Positions 8,793 through 16,628 of a stretch of DNA of 64,000 nt are shown in pieces. Source of the stretch: Simplicispira hankyongi (lineage in GTDB: Bacteria; Pseudomonadota; Gammaproteobacteria; Burkholderiales; Burkholderiaceae_C); NCBI RefSeq assembly GCF_003570885.1, contig NZ_QXJC01000003.1:124001-188000 (forward strand). Direction: 5' to 3'. Position 1 is the first letter of the stretch; every line of letters begins with the position of its first letter. Under the pieces are notes generated by a model. It was not told the DNA's origin. It was given only the letters and a program-made list of their open reading frames with translations, and made no database searches. A program made the translations under genes and the position numbers.

Positions 8793-8892
8793 GCGGCTAT
8801 TCTGGCCGTTTCAGCAAGCTGCGGGTGACCCGCAGAGCTGTGTACTCCGAAACCCCCTCCATGCAGCCACGCGCTGCCCATAAGGAAGCACC

Positions 8893-9174
8893 ATGAAAGC
8901 CGTCTGGAATGGCATCACCGTCGCCGAGAGCGACGACACCGTCGTCGTCGAAGGCAACCACTATTTCCCCGAGAACGCGCTCAAACGCGAATTTTTCACT
9001 TTCAGCAACCACAAGACCATGTGCCCGTGGAAAGGTCAGGCAACGTATTTCTCGCTGCTGGTGGACGGCGAGATGAACCCGGATGCCGCCTGGACCTACG
9101 CCGATCCCAAGCCCGAAGCCGAGCAGATTCGTGGCCGCGTAGCCTTTTGGAAGGGCGTCACCGTGGCGCCTTGA
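8893..9174 (+). CDS. DUF427 domain protein
   Basis: 93 residues, complete and near the usual length for a single DUF427 domain: MKAVWNGITVAES, VEGNHYFP, HKTMCPWKGQATYFSL, and a C-terminal RGRVAFWKGV. The family is small, beta-rich and cytoplasmic; its biochemical role is not established. AAGGAAG at 8882-8888 precedes the ATG. It diverges from the aminotransferase gene. The 377-nt gap after it is described separately. Confidence 0.9.
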   Translation: MKAVWNGITVAESDDTVVVEGNHYFPENALKREFFTFSNHKTMCPWKGQATYFSLLVDGEMNPDAAWTYADPKPEAEQIRGRVAFWKGVTVAP

Positions 9175-9195
9175 GGCCATGCAATGTCGGCACGC

Positions 9196-9232
9196 GTTGT
9201 CCCCGCAAAAACTGGACAATCATGTGGATAAG
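9196..9232. promoter_or_regulatory. 37-nt inverted-repeat box A with consensus DnaA box
   Basis: Starts GTTGTCCCC and ends GTGGATAAG. Inside it, TTGTCC and GGACAA form an inverted repeat. On the minus strand 9223-9231 reads TTATCCACA, the exact DnaA-box consensus. 28 of 37 positions are identical to box B, 138 nt to the right. Protein partner unknown; DnaA is one candidate. Confidence 0.5.
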
Positions 9233-9333
9233 CCGGGGAAGCATCGGTATGGCAGCCGCAAGCCATTGATCTACAATAGTTTTTATTGCATCGCTTAAAT
9301 TTTTTGCAGCTTGCCACATGCGCTTGCAACGCA

Positions 9334-9370
9334 GTTATCCCGCCAGACACTGGACAATGCTGGGGATAAC
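9334..9370. promoter_or_regulatory. 37-nt inverted-repeat box B, diverged copy of box A
   Basis: Starts GTTATCCC and ends GGGATAAC, a perfect 8-bp inverted repeat. The central ACTGGACAAT is shared with box A. Its DnaA-like end reads TTATCCCC on the minus strand, two mismatches from consensus. Confidence 0.45.
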
Positions 9371-9492
9371 TTCTGCTAAGCCCTGTACGGCCGGCGCAAG
9401 TGACTGGTACACAAGGGTTTGCTACCCAGTGCCTGCTTTTTGACCAGCTCCGCATCCCCAGCGCCATCCAGGTATTCGTGCTCTAAACTATA

Positions 9493-9541
9493 CTTTTCAT
9501 AGCTGTAAGCGCTTATGGATACTGCGCTAGAGCCTTATTTC
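9493..9541. repeat. palindromic intergenic repeat, copy 3 (reverse orientation)
   Basis: CATAGCTGTAAGCGCTTATGG...CTGCGCTAGAGCC, the reverse complement of the consensus order. It ends about 10 nt before the first possible start codon of the DUF938 gene, leaving no ribosome binding site between them. Confidence 0.8.
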
Positions 9542-9551
9542 TTTATAAATT

Positions 9552-10172
9552 TTGACCCCCCTCCAGCACAGCCCGGCCGCCGAACGCAACAGCGCGGCCA
9601 TTCTTGAGCAGCTGCGCGCGCTCCTAGGCAGCACCGGCGAGGCCCTGGAAATCGCCAGCGGTACCGGCCAGCATGCTGCCACCTTCGCAGCGGCTCTGCC
9701 CGGCTGGCATTGGCAGCCCAGCGATTGGCAGGCCGATGCCTTCGATTCCATCGCCGCCTGGACGAGCCAATCCGGCGCCCACAACGTCCGCGCCCCCGTG
9801 CTGCTCGACGTGCGCGCCGCCAGCTGGCCGGCGGACGGGCCCCCCTTTGGGCACCCGTTCGATCTGATCTATTGCGCCAACATGCTGCACATCGCGCCGT
9901 GGGAATGCTGCGCAGGGCTGATGCAAGGCGCGGCCCGGCACCTGGCACCGCAGGGCCTGCTCGTGACCTATGGCCCTTATCTGGAAGACGGGGTGCCCAC
10001 TGCCGCCAGCAACCTGGCCTTCGATCAGAGCCTGCGCGAGCGCCATCCTGCCTGGGGGCTGCGCGCCCTCGCGGCCGTGCAAGTGCAGGCGCAAAGCGCC
10101 GGCCTGCAGTTGCGGGAGCGCTGCGCCATGCCCGCCAACAATCTGCTGCTGGTGTTTGGCCGATCGCTTTGA
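9552..10172 (+). CDS. DUF938 family SAM-dependent methyltransferase-like protein
   Basis: 206 residues. SPAAERNSAAILEQL opens the protein as in DUF938 members. ALEIASGTGQHAATFAAALP is motif I for SAM binding, and LDVRAASWP, YCANMLHIAPW and LLVTYGPYLEDG follow in family order. Substrate unknown. An in-frame stop at 9546-9548 limits the start to 9549 or later, so TTG 9552 (or ATT 9549) must be used. There is no Shine-Dalgarno sequence because repeat copy 3 abuts the gene. The original start region may have been altered by that element. Confidence 0.8.
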   Translation: MTPLQHSPAAERNSAAILEQLRALLGSTGEALEIASGTGQHAATFAAALPGWHWQPSDWQADAFDSIAAWTSQSGAHNVRAPVLLDVRAASWPADGPPFGHPFDLIYCANMLHIAPWECCAGLMQGAARHLAPQGLLVTYGPYLEDGVPTAASNLAFDQSLRERHPAWGLRALAAVQVQAQSAGLQLRERCAMPANNLLLVFGRSL

Positions 10173-10196
10173 AAGCCCTACCCTGTTCCCGCTCCC

Positions 10197-10502
10197 ATGA
10201 CCACACCGCCAACCATTCCCCCTTTCTTCACCGCCCTCATTCAGCCGGAAGGGCTCACTTGCGACGCCTGGCCCGAGCAGCCCCTGCTGCTTTCCATGGA
10301 GCAGGGCGGCATCGACTGGGAAAGCTCCTGCCGCAACGGCACCTGCCGCACCTGCATTGGTCGACTCATCTCTGGCGAGGTGCGTTACGCCATCGAGTGG
10401 CCGGGCATTACCACCGAAGAAATGCAGGCCGGCTGCGTGCTGCCCTGCGTGGCCTACCCGACATCCGACGTGGAACTACAGCCGGGCGAGCCCTTCCCGT
10501 AA
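10197..10502 (+). CDS. [2Fe-2S] ferredoxin, plant type
   Basis: 101 residues. CRNGTCRTC supplies three cluster cysteines and [10 protein letters not shown] the fourth, matching the C-x4-C-x2-C...C pattern of plant-type ferredoxins. [11 protein letters not shown] is the usual binding loop. It is probably an electron carrier for an oxygenase or reductase; no partner is adjacent, so the pathway is unknown. The gene lies 24 nt after the DUF938 gene and may be co-transcribed with it. Confidence 0.9.
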   Translation: MTTPPTIPPFFTALIQPEGLTCDAWPEQPLLLSMEQGGIDWESSCRNGTCRTCIGRLISGEVRYAIEWPGITTEEMQAGCVLPCVAYPTSDVELQPGEPFP

Positions 10503-10518
10503 AATCACGGGTTTTCCC

Positions 10519-10600
10519 GGCCGCACAGTGCGGCCCGGTTGCGGCAGCGCCGCAGCGCATGTTCTTTGGATGGCTGGCGGGCGTGGCACCCGGCCCGCCA
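10519..10600 (+). other. two hairpins in the ribBA leader
   Basis: GGCCGCA/TGCGGCC (10519-10535, 3-nt loop) and TGGCGGGC/GCCCGCCA (10575-10582 and 10593-10600) are perfect stems between the ferredoxin stop and ribBA. Neither has a T tract. No FMN riboswitch core can be found here. Confidence 0.4.
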
Positions 10601-10647
10601 GGAGTGTGCAGCGCGCACCGCTACGCCTCATTTGCTGAAAGCATCCC

Positions 10648-11784
10648 ATGAACGCACCCCTTCCCGCATCTGCTGCCGCTACAGCCTCCATTTCGCCGGT
10701 AGAAGACATCGTGGCGGAAATCCGCGCCGGGCGCATGGTCATCCTCGTCGACGAGGAGGACCGCGAAAACGAAGGTGACCTGGTGCTTGCTGCCGACCAT
10801 GTCACGCCCGAAGCCATCAACTTCATGGCGCGCTTTGGCCGCGGCCTGATCTGCCTGACGCTGACGCGTGAGCGCTGTGAATTTCTGAAGCTCCCGCCGA
10901 TGGCCGCACGCAATGGTGCGGCCTACAGCACCGCTTTCACCGTGTCCATCGAGGCCGCCGAAGGTGTCACCACCGGCATCTCGGCCGCCGACCGCGCACG
11001 CACGGTGCAAGCGGCTGTCGCGCGCCATGCAAAGGCCGAAGATCTGGTCCAACCCGGCCATATCTTCCCGCTGCAGGCGGTGGACGGCGGCGTGCTGATG
11101 CGCGCGGGCCACACGGAGGCCGGCTGCGACCTGTCGGCCATGGCCGGCTGCAGCCCCGCCGCCGTGATCTGCGAGGTGATGAAGGACGACGGCACCATGG
11201 CGCGCCTGCCCGACCTGCAACTGTTCGCAGCCGAGCACGGCATCAAGATCGGCACCATTGCCGATCTCATCGAGCACCGCAGCCGCACCGAATCGCTGGT
11301 GCAAAAAGTCGGCACGCGCACCTTGCAGACAGCGGCCGGTGAATTCGTTGCACACGCCTTTCGCGACATTCCCAGCCAGTCGCTGCACATCGCCCTGGTG
11401 CGCGGCCAGTGGCAAGCGAGCGATTCGGTGCCCGTGCGCGTGCACGAGCCGCTCTCGGTGCTGGACGCGCTGGAAGTCAACCGGGCCATGCACACCTGGG
11501 GGCTGGACACCAGCCTGGCCTACATCGCCCGCCAGGGCTGCGGCGTGGCGGTGCTGCTCAACTGCGGCGAAAGTGCCGAGCAATTGCTGGCGCAGTTCGA
11601 CGGCACAGCGCGCGCGGCGCATGCGCCCGAGCGCGGCCGCATGGACCTGCGCACCTACGGCATTGGCGCGCAAATCCTGCGCGAATGCGGCGTGGCGCGC
11701 ATGCAGCTCATGGGCCAGCCGCGCCGCATGCCCAGCATGGCGGGCTACGGGCTCGAAATCACTGGTTACATCCCTAAGGAATAA
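10648..11784 (+). CDS. ribBA: DHBP synthase with degenerate GTP cyclohydrolase II domain
   Basis: 378 residues. The N-terminal domain (about 15-205) makes 3,4-dihydroxy-2-butanone 4-phosphate from ribulose 5-phosphate. [11 protein letters not shown] (35-45) and the GHTEAGCDL region carry its metal and substrate residues. The C-terminal domain (about 210-375) aligns in length and in [14 protein letters not shown] and [15 protein letters not shown] with GTP cyclohydrolase II. It lacks the zinc-binding CLTxD...RCDCG cysteine cluster, so cyclohydrolase activity is unlikely. This matches the RibBX hybrid architecture known from other proteobacteria. A separate ribA is expected elsewhere. First gene of a run with ribH and nusB. 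Confidence 0.93.
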   Translation: MNAPLPASAAATASISPVEDIVAEIRAGRMVILVDEEDRENEGDLVLAADHVTPEAINFMARFGRGLICLTLTRERCEFLKLPPMAARNGAAYSTAFTVSIEAAEGVTTGISAADRARTVQAAVARHAKAEDLVQPGHIFPLQAVDGGVLMRAGHTEAGCDLSAMAGCSPAAVICEVMKDDGTMARLPDLQLFAAEHGIKIGTIADLIEHRSRTESLVQKVGTRTLQTAAGEFVAHAFRDIPSQSLHIALVRGQWQASDSVPVRVHEPLSVLDALEVNRAMHTWGLDTSLAYIARQGCGVAVLLNCGESAEQLLAQFDGTARAAHAPERGRMDLRTYGIGAQILRECGVARMQLMGQPRRMPSMAGYGLEITGYIPKE

Positions 11785-11787
11785 GCA

Positions 11788-12252
11788 ATGTTCGGCGCAG
11801 ACAAAGGAACCGCAGACAGGCAGGACGGCAGCAAGCTGCACGTCGCCATGGTGCAGGCACGCTTCAACGAAGGCATCACCAACGCGCTGGCCGAGGCCTG
11901 CCGTACCGAGCTGCTGGCGCTCGGGGTGCAGGAAAAGCACATTCGCCACATCACCGTGCCGGGCGCGCTGGAAGTGCCCACCGCCTTGCAGGCACTGGCC
12001 GAGCAGGACGAATACGATGCGCTGATTGCGCTCGGCTGCATTATTCGCGGCGAAACCTACCATTTCGAGCTGGTGGCCAACGAATCCGGCGCAGGCGTCT
12101 CGCGCATTGCGCTGGACTACCACCTGCCGGTGGCGAATGCCATCCTGACCACCGAAAACCTGGAACAAGCCATCGCACGCCAGCACGAAAAGGGGCGCGA
12201 CGCCGCCCGCGTGGCCGTGGAAATGGCCAACCTGATGGAGACCCTCGAATGA
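11788..12252 (+). CDS. ribH: 6,7-dimethyl-8-ribityllumazine synthase
   Basis: 154 residues, normal length. It condenses the ribBA product with 5-amino-6-ribitylaminouracil in the penultimate riboflavin step. [39 protein letters not shown] (containing the catalytic His region) and a C-terminal MANLMETLE are all recognisable. It starts 3 nt after the ribBA stop codon and its stop overlaps the nusB start (ATGA), so the genes are translationally coupled. Cytoplasmic, expected to assemble as an oligomer. Confidence 0.97.
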   Translation: MFGADKGTADRQDGSKLHVAMVQARFNEGITNALAEACRTELLALGVQEKHIRHITVPGALEVPTALQALAEQDEYDALIALGCIIRGETYHFELVANESGAGVSRIALDYHLPVANAILTTENLEQAIARQHEKGRDAARVAVEMANLMETLE

Positions 12253-12782
12253 GCGATGCCTTGCCCGAAACCGCCGCTCCCGCGCGCAAAGGCGCTGCCG
12301 GCACCGGTGGGCGCCGCGCGTCAACCAAATCAGCCCGCAGCCGTGCCCGTGAATTCGCACTGCAGGCGTTGTACCAGCACCTGGTCGGGCGCAACGACGC
12401 GGCGGCCATCGACAGCTTTACGCGCGATCTGGCCGGTTTTAACAAATGCGACTCGGTGCACTACGACGCGCTCTTGCATGGCTGTGTGGAAGGCGCCGAG
12501 CAACTCGACGCGCTCATCGTGCCGCTGCTCGACCGCAAACTGGCTGAGATATCGCCCATCGAGCGCGCCGTGATGTGGATGGGGGCTTACGAGTTCCAGC
12601 ACTGTCTCGATGTGCCCTGGCGCGTGGTGCTCAACGAATACATCGAGCTGTCCAAGGATTTCGGCGGCACCGACGGCTACAAGTACGTCAACGGCGTGCT
12701 CGGCGGCCTGGCACCCCAACTGCGTGCGGCCGAAGTGGCCAAGGACCAGGGGAGCGTGCGCACGTCCAGGGCCGCGCCATGA
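12249..12782 (+). CDS. nusB: transcription antitermination factor NusB
   Basis: 177 residues, somewhat long because of an Ala/Arg-rich N-terminal tail (about residues 1-30) before [18 protein letters not shown], the first conserved helix. [16 protein letters not shown] and [15 protein letters not shown]...[10 protein letters not shown] are the signature segments. NusB with NusE binds boxA RNA during rRNA transcription. The ribH-nusB pair with a 4-nt ATGA overlap is a very common arrangement. Confidence 0.97.
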   Translation: MSDALPETAAPARKGAAGTGGRRASTKSARSRAREFALQALYQHLVGRNDAAAIDSFTRDLAGFNKCDSVHYDALLHGCVEGAEQLDALIVPLLDRKLAEISPIERAVMWMGAYEFQHCLDVPWRVVLNEYIELSKDFGGTDGYKYVNGVLGGLAPQLRAAEVAKDQGSVRTSRAAP

Positions 12783-13963
12783 GGGTCTCTGCGCGCGCGC
12801 AGCGCATCGAGCCGTTCTACGTGATGGAAGTGGCCAAGGCGGCGCAAACGCTGGCGCATGCTGTGGCGGGCGGCCCCGAGCCGATGATCTTCCTCAACAT
12901 CGGCGAGCCCGATTTCACCGCGCCGCCGCTGGTGCAAGAGGCCGCCACCCGCGCCATTGCCGATGGCGCCACCCAATACACCCAAGCGCTGGGCATGCCG
13001 GCGCTGCGCGAACGCATCAGCGGCTGGTACGCCGAGCGCTTCGGCGCCCACATACCGGCGCGGCGCATTGTCGTCACCGCCGGCGCGTCGGCGGCTTTGC
13101 AGTTGGCGTGCCTGGCGCTGATCGAATCGGGCGACGAAATCCTCATGCCCGACCCGAGCTACCCCTGCAACCGCCATTTCGTCAGTGCTGCCGAGGGAAC
13201 GGCGGTGCTGATCCCCACCACGGCCAGCGAACGCTACCAGCTCAGCGCCGACAAGGTACGCGCCGCCTGGACCGCACAGACCCGCGGCGTGCTGCTGGCG
13301 TCCCCATCGAACCCCACCGGCACTTCAATTGCGCCCGATGAACTGCGCCGCATCCACGGCGTGGTACAGGAGCACGGCGGCATCACGCTGATCGACGAGA
13401 TCTACCTGGGCCTGTCGTACGAAGCGCAGTTCGGTCACACCGCGCTGGCCATTGCCGACGACATCATCAGCATCAACAGCTTCAGCAAGTACTTCAACAT
13501 GACAGGCTGGCGCCTGGGCTGGATGGTGGTGCCCGAGCAGCTCGTGCCAGTCGTCGAGCGACTGGCACAAAACCTGTTCATCTGCGCCAGCACGGTCGCG
13601 CAGCATGCCGCTCTGGCCTGCTTCGAGCCCGCCAGCATCGCCGAATACGAGCGCCGCCGCACCGAATTCAAGGCCCGGCGCGATTACTTCATTCCTGAAC
13701 TGCAGCGCCTGGGCCTCGACGTACCCGTGCTGCCAGACGGCGCCTTCTACGCCTGGGCCGATGGCACGCAGGCCGCCACTCGGCTGGGGGTGCAAGGCAG
13801 CTGGGACCTGGCCTATGCGCTGATGGACCGCGCCCACCTGGCCGTCACGCCGGGGCGCGACTTCGGTACGCACGAGCCCGAGCGCTTTCTGCGCTTTTCC
13901 ACCGCCAGCTCCATGGACCACCTGCAAGAAGCCGTGCGTCGGCTGCGGGCCTTGCTGGGCTGA
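12779..13963 (+). CDS. class I/II PLP-dependent aminotransferase
   Basis: 394 residues. ATG 12779 overlaps the nusB stop by 4 nt (ATGA) and is chosen over upstream in-frame codons that would run through nus[33 protein letters not shown] and [18 protein letters not shown] mark an aspartate/alanine aminotransferase-fold enzyme. Lys237 in SFSKYF is the PLP lysine. Closest types by motif are AlaA/AspC-like subgroups; the amino donor cannot be read. It is co-transcribed with nusB and followed 5 nt later by ybgC. Confidence 0.92.
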   Translation: MRVSARAQRIEPFYVMEVAKAAQTLAHAVAGGPEPMIFLNIGEPDFTAPPLVQEAATRAIADGATQYTQALGMPALRERISGWYAERFGAHIPARRIVVTAGASAALQLACLALIESGDEILMPDPSYPCNRHFVSAAEGTAVLIPTTASERYQLSADKVRAAWTAQTRGVLLASPSNPTGTSIAPDELRRIHGVVQEHGGITLIDEIYLGLSYEAQFGHTALAIADDIISINSFSKYFNMTGWRLGWMVVPEQLVPVVERLAQNLFICASTVAQHAALACFEPASIAEYERRRTEFKARRDYFIPELQRLGLDVPVLPDGAFYAWADGTQAATRLGVQGSWDLAYALMDRAHLAVTPGRDFGTHEPERFLRFSTASSMDHLQEAVRRLRALLG

Positions 13964-13968
13964 CAAGC

Positions 13969-14382
13969 ATGGTGTTCGAATTCCCTGTGCGGGTTTACTG
14001 GGAAGACACGGATGCCGGCGGCATCGTGTTCTACGCCAATTACCTCAAGTTCTTTGAGCGTGCCCGTACCGAGTGGCTGCGTGCCCTGGGCATCGGCCAG
14101 CACGGTTTGCGGGAACAAAGCGGCGGTATGTTTGTCGTAAGTGAAGCGCGCCTGAGCTACCACGCACCAGCGCGCCTCGACGATGCACTCATTGTTACTG
14201 CTGAACTCATGGACAAAGGCCGGGCATCCCTGACAATCCGACACCAAGCGCTATTGAATAATGAGCATTCTGGTGCACAGAGAAGTCTTCTCTGTGCAGG
14301 CCAGGTGCGCCTCGGCTGGGTGGACGCCACCAGCCTGCGCCCAGCGCGTATCCCTTCTGCCCTTCTGGAAATCCTTTCATGA
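13969..14382 (+). CDS. ybgC: Tol-Pal associated acyl-CoA thioesterase YbgC
   Basis: 137 residues, hot-dog fold. VYWEDTDAGGIVFYANYLKFFERARTE contains the catalytic Asp15 in the YbgC/4-hydroxybenzoyl-CoA thioesterase motif; the segment spans residues 9-35. It hydrolyses short acyl-CoA thioesters and by convention heads tol-pal operons. Its stop overlaps the tolQ ATG (ATGA), confirming the operon. Normal length. Confidence 0.95.
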   Translation: MVFEFPVRVYWEDTDAGGIVFYANYLKFFERARTEWLRALGIGQHGLREQSGGMFVVSEARLSYHAPARLDDALIVTAELMDKGRASLTIRHQALLNNEHSGAQRSLLCAGQVRLGWVDATSLRPARIPSALLEILS

Positions 14383-15083
14383 ATTCGCAAGACATGTCCA
14401 TCGTCACCCTGGTGCTGCACGCAAGCTGGGTGGTGCAGTTCGTCATGCTGCTGCTGCTCAGCGTGTCGGTCGCCAGCTGGGCCGCCATTTTTCGCAAACT
14501 CTTCGGCTTGAAGCGCGTCAAGGCACTGAACGAAGATTTCGAGCGTGAGTTCTGGTCGGGCACCAGCCTGAACGACCTGTATGCCAGCGCCGCCAGCAGT
14601 ACCCAGGATATCGGCCCCATGGAACGCATTTTCGCCAGCGGCATGCGTGAGTTCCAGAAGCTGCGCGAGCGCCATATTCAAGACGCAGGAACCCTGCTCG
14701 ATGGTGCGCGCCGTGCTATGCGCGCCAGTTTCCAGCGCGAAATGGACGTCATCGAATCCAGCCTGTCGTTCCTCGCCTCGGTGGGCTCGGTATCGCCCTA
14801 CGTGGGCCTGTTCGGCACGGTGTGGGGCATCATGCACGCTTTCACCGGCTTTGCCGGCATGCAGCAGGTGACGTTGGCCACCGTGGCGCCCGGCATCGCC
14901 GAAGCGCTGGTGGCGACGGCCATTGGCCTGTTTGCCGCCATTCCTGCCGTGGTGGCGTACAACCGCTTCGCGCGTGATATCGACCGCGTGGCGAACCACC
15001 AGGAAACCTTCATCGAAGAGTTCTCCAACATCTTGCAGCGCAACCTGGGCGCGCACCCTGCGGTGCCAGCCACGGCCCATTGA
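14379..15083 (+). CDS. tolQ: Tol-Pal proton channel subunit TolQ
   Basis: 234 residues with three hydrophobic segments: near 10-40 (VVQFVMLLLLSVSVASWAAIF), about 133-160 (FLASVGSVSPYVGLFGTVWG) and about 170-195 (TVAPGIAEALVATAIGLFAA). LFGTVWGIMHAF and the APGIAEAL segment are hallmarks of the TolQ/ExbB/MotA family. With TolR it converts proton motive force for outer-membrane constriction at division. Confidence 0.97.
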   Translation: MNSQDMSIVTLVLHASWVVQFVMLLLLSVSVASWAAIFRKLFGLKRVKALNEDFEREFWSGTSLNDLYASAASSTQDIGPMERIFASGMREFQKLRERHIQDAGTLLDGARRAMRASFQREMDVIESSLSFLASVGSVSPYVGLFGTVWGIMHAFTGFAGMQQVTLATVAPGIAEALVATAIGLFAAIPAVVAYNRFARDIDRVANHQETFIEEFSNILQRNLGAHPAVPATAH

Positions 15084-15095
15084 AGGAGCTGCGCC

Positions 15096-15518
15096 ATGCC
15101 TGCCATTGCCTCGCGCGGCCGCGGCCGCCGCACCATCAACGAGATCAACATGGTGCCGTTCATCGACGTGATGCTGGTGCTGCTCATCATCTTCATGGTG
15201 ACGGCGCCCATGCTGACGCCGGGCATGATCGACGTACCCAGCGTGGGCAAGAGCAAGAACATGCCGCCGGTGGTCGCGCAAATCATCGTGAACAAGGATG
15301 GTTCGCTGCAGCTCAAGACCCCGGCGGCGACGCGCACCATGAACACGCGCGAAATCGGTGACGCCGCACTCGCCTGGCAGAAAGACCAGAGCAAGGACAC
15401 GGCAGTCGTCATCGTCGCCGACAAGGGCGTGCAATACGATTCCGTGGTCAAGGCCATGGCCGCACTGCAGAAGGCCGGCGTGCAGCGCGTGGGCCTGTCC
15501 GTAAAACAAGGCGGTTGA
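15096..15518 (+). CDS. tolR: Tol-Pal protein TolR
   Basis: 140 residues. One transmembrane helix with the essential Asp in NMVPFIDVMLVLLIIFMV (about 19-37), the proton-carrying residue of TolR/ExbD. The periplasmic part follows, ending VGLSVKQGG. GAAGGAG-like bases precede the ATG, 12 nt after tolQ. It forms the inner-membrane motor with TolQ. Confidence 0.97.
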   Translation: MPAIASRGRGRRTINEINMVPFIDVMLVLLIIFMVTAPMLTPGMIDVPSVGKSKNMPPVVAQIIVNKDGSLQLKTPAATRTMNTREIGDAALAWQKDQSKDTAVVIVADKGVQYDSVVKAMAALQKAGVQRVGLSVKQGG

Positions 15519-15546
15519 CCGCGCCCTACCCGTTTTAGACAACCGC

Positions 15547-16554
15547 ATGCACGCCCACGACGACCGCGATCAATTTACGCCCCCCCAGCCCCCAGGCCGG
15601 GCGCGCGCGGTGACGCTTGCCGTACTGGCGCACTTGCTTTTGCTTGCCGCGCTAACCTGGGGCGTTGCCTGGAAGAACGGGAGCGACCAGCCGGCAGTGG
15701 TCGCCGAACTCTGGTCTGCCGTACCACAGCAGGCGGCGCCACGCGCAGAACAACCGCCTACGCCTCCTACCCCTCCCACACCGCCGACACCCCCCAAGCC
15801 GCCCACGCCCGAGCCGGCGCCTGTACCGCAGCCGCCCAAGGTCAGCCCACCACCCCCGCCACCGCCGCAGCAGGCACAACCCGACCCGCGCGAAGCCGAC
15901 ATCGCCATCGAACGCGAAAAGAAGCGTCTGGAGAAGGAGAAGCGCGAGCGCGAAGACAAGCAAAAACTCGAACGCGAGAAGAAGCTCAAAGAGCAGCAGC
16001 GCCTGGACCAGGAAAAGAAGGACAAGCTCGCCAAGGAGCAGGCTGCACGCGAGCAGGCAGCGCACGACAAGCTCGTCAAAGAACAGGCCGCGCGTGAACA
16101 GGCAGCGCGCGACAAAGAGCAAAAACGCGTAGCCGAAGAAAAGCGCAAAAAAGACGAGGCCATCGAAAAGGCCAACGCCAAGGCCGCCGAAGATCGCCGC
16201 CAGGAAAACATCCGCCGCATGCAGGGTCTGGCAGGCGCCAGCGGTGCGCCCACGGCAACGGGCACCGCTCTGCATGATTCCGGCCCCTCGGGCGGCTACG
16301 GCGGCCGCGTAGCCGCCAAGGTCAAGCCCAACATCGTCTACCCCGACGCGGTGAGCGGCAACCCGCGCGCCGAGGTCGAAGTGCACACCTCGCCCGACGG
16401 CACCATCCTTTCCACACGCCTGACCAAATCCAGCGGCAATGCCGCCTGGGACGACGCCGTGCTGCGCGCGCTGCAAAAAACCGCGTCACTGCCACGGGAT
16501 GTGGACGGGCGCGTGCCCCCATCCCTCGTGATTGGCTTCCGGCCGCAAGACTGA
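15547..16554 (+). CDS. tolA: Tol-Pal / TonB-like energy transducer TolA
   Basis: 335 residues. One N-terminal membrane helix (AVTLAVLAHLLLLAALTWGVAW) is followed by a Pro/Thr-rich segment (about 70-115) and a long Lys/Glu/Gln coiled coil (about 118-230). A C-terminal TonB-like domain (VKPNIVYPDAVSGNPRAEVEV...VDGRVPPSLVIGFRP) completes it. TolA links the TolQR motor to TolB/Pal at the outer membrane. Unusually, tolB and pal do not follow; the next gene is yegQ. Confidence 0.95.
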   Translation: MHAHDDRDQFTPPQPPGRARAVTLAVLAHLLLLAALTWGVAWKNGSDQPAVVAELWSAVPQQAAPRAEQPPTPPTPPTPPTPPKPPTPEPAPVPQPPKVSPPPPPPPQQAQPDPREADIAIEREKKRLEKEKREREDKQKLEREKKLKEQQRLDQEKKDKLAKEQAAREQAAHDKLVKEQAAREQAARDKEQKRVAEEKRKKDEAIEKANAKAAEDRRQENIRRMQGLAGASGAPTATGTALHDSGPSGGYGGRVAAKVKPNIVYPDAVSGNPRAEVEVHTSPDGTILSTRLTKSSGNAAWDDAVLRALQKTASLPRDVDGRVPPSLVIGFRPQD

Positions 16555-16628
16555 TTCCACAACGCAAGCCCCGGTGCGCGGCAATGGCGCACCCCCATGC
16601 CGCTTCGTCCGAAGCCGAGGAACTGCCC

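Larger units (their letters stand above)
9175..9551. other. gene-free gap with two 37-nt boxes and a palindromic repeat
   Basis: No credible reading frame. It contains two related inverted-repeat boxes (9196-9232 and 9334-9370), an A/T-rich segment between them (about 9270-9305), and one copy of the family repeat (9493-9541) at its right end. Confidence 0.7.

Noticed and set aside
9175-9551. Chromosomal replication origin
   Set aside because: Only one exact DnaA box and no dnaA, dnaN, gidA or parAB genes near. A DnaA-binding role remains possible but oriC is unlikely.
10503-10647. FMN riboswitch before ribBA
   Set aside because: The conserved RFN blocks (GGGNNGGG..., ACCGGCGG, AGCCCGCG) are not found; only simple hairpins are present.
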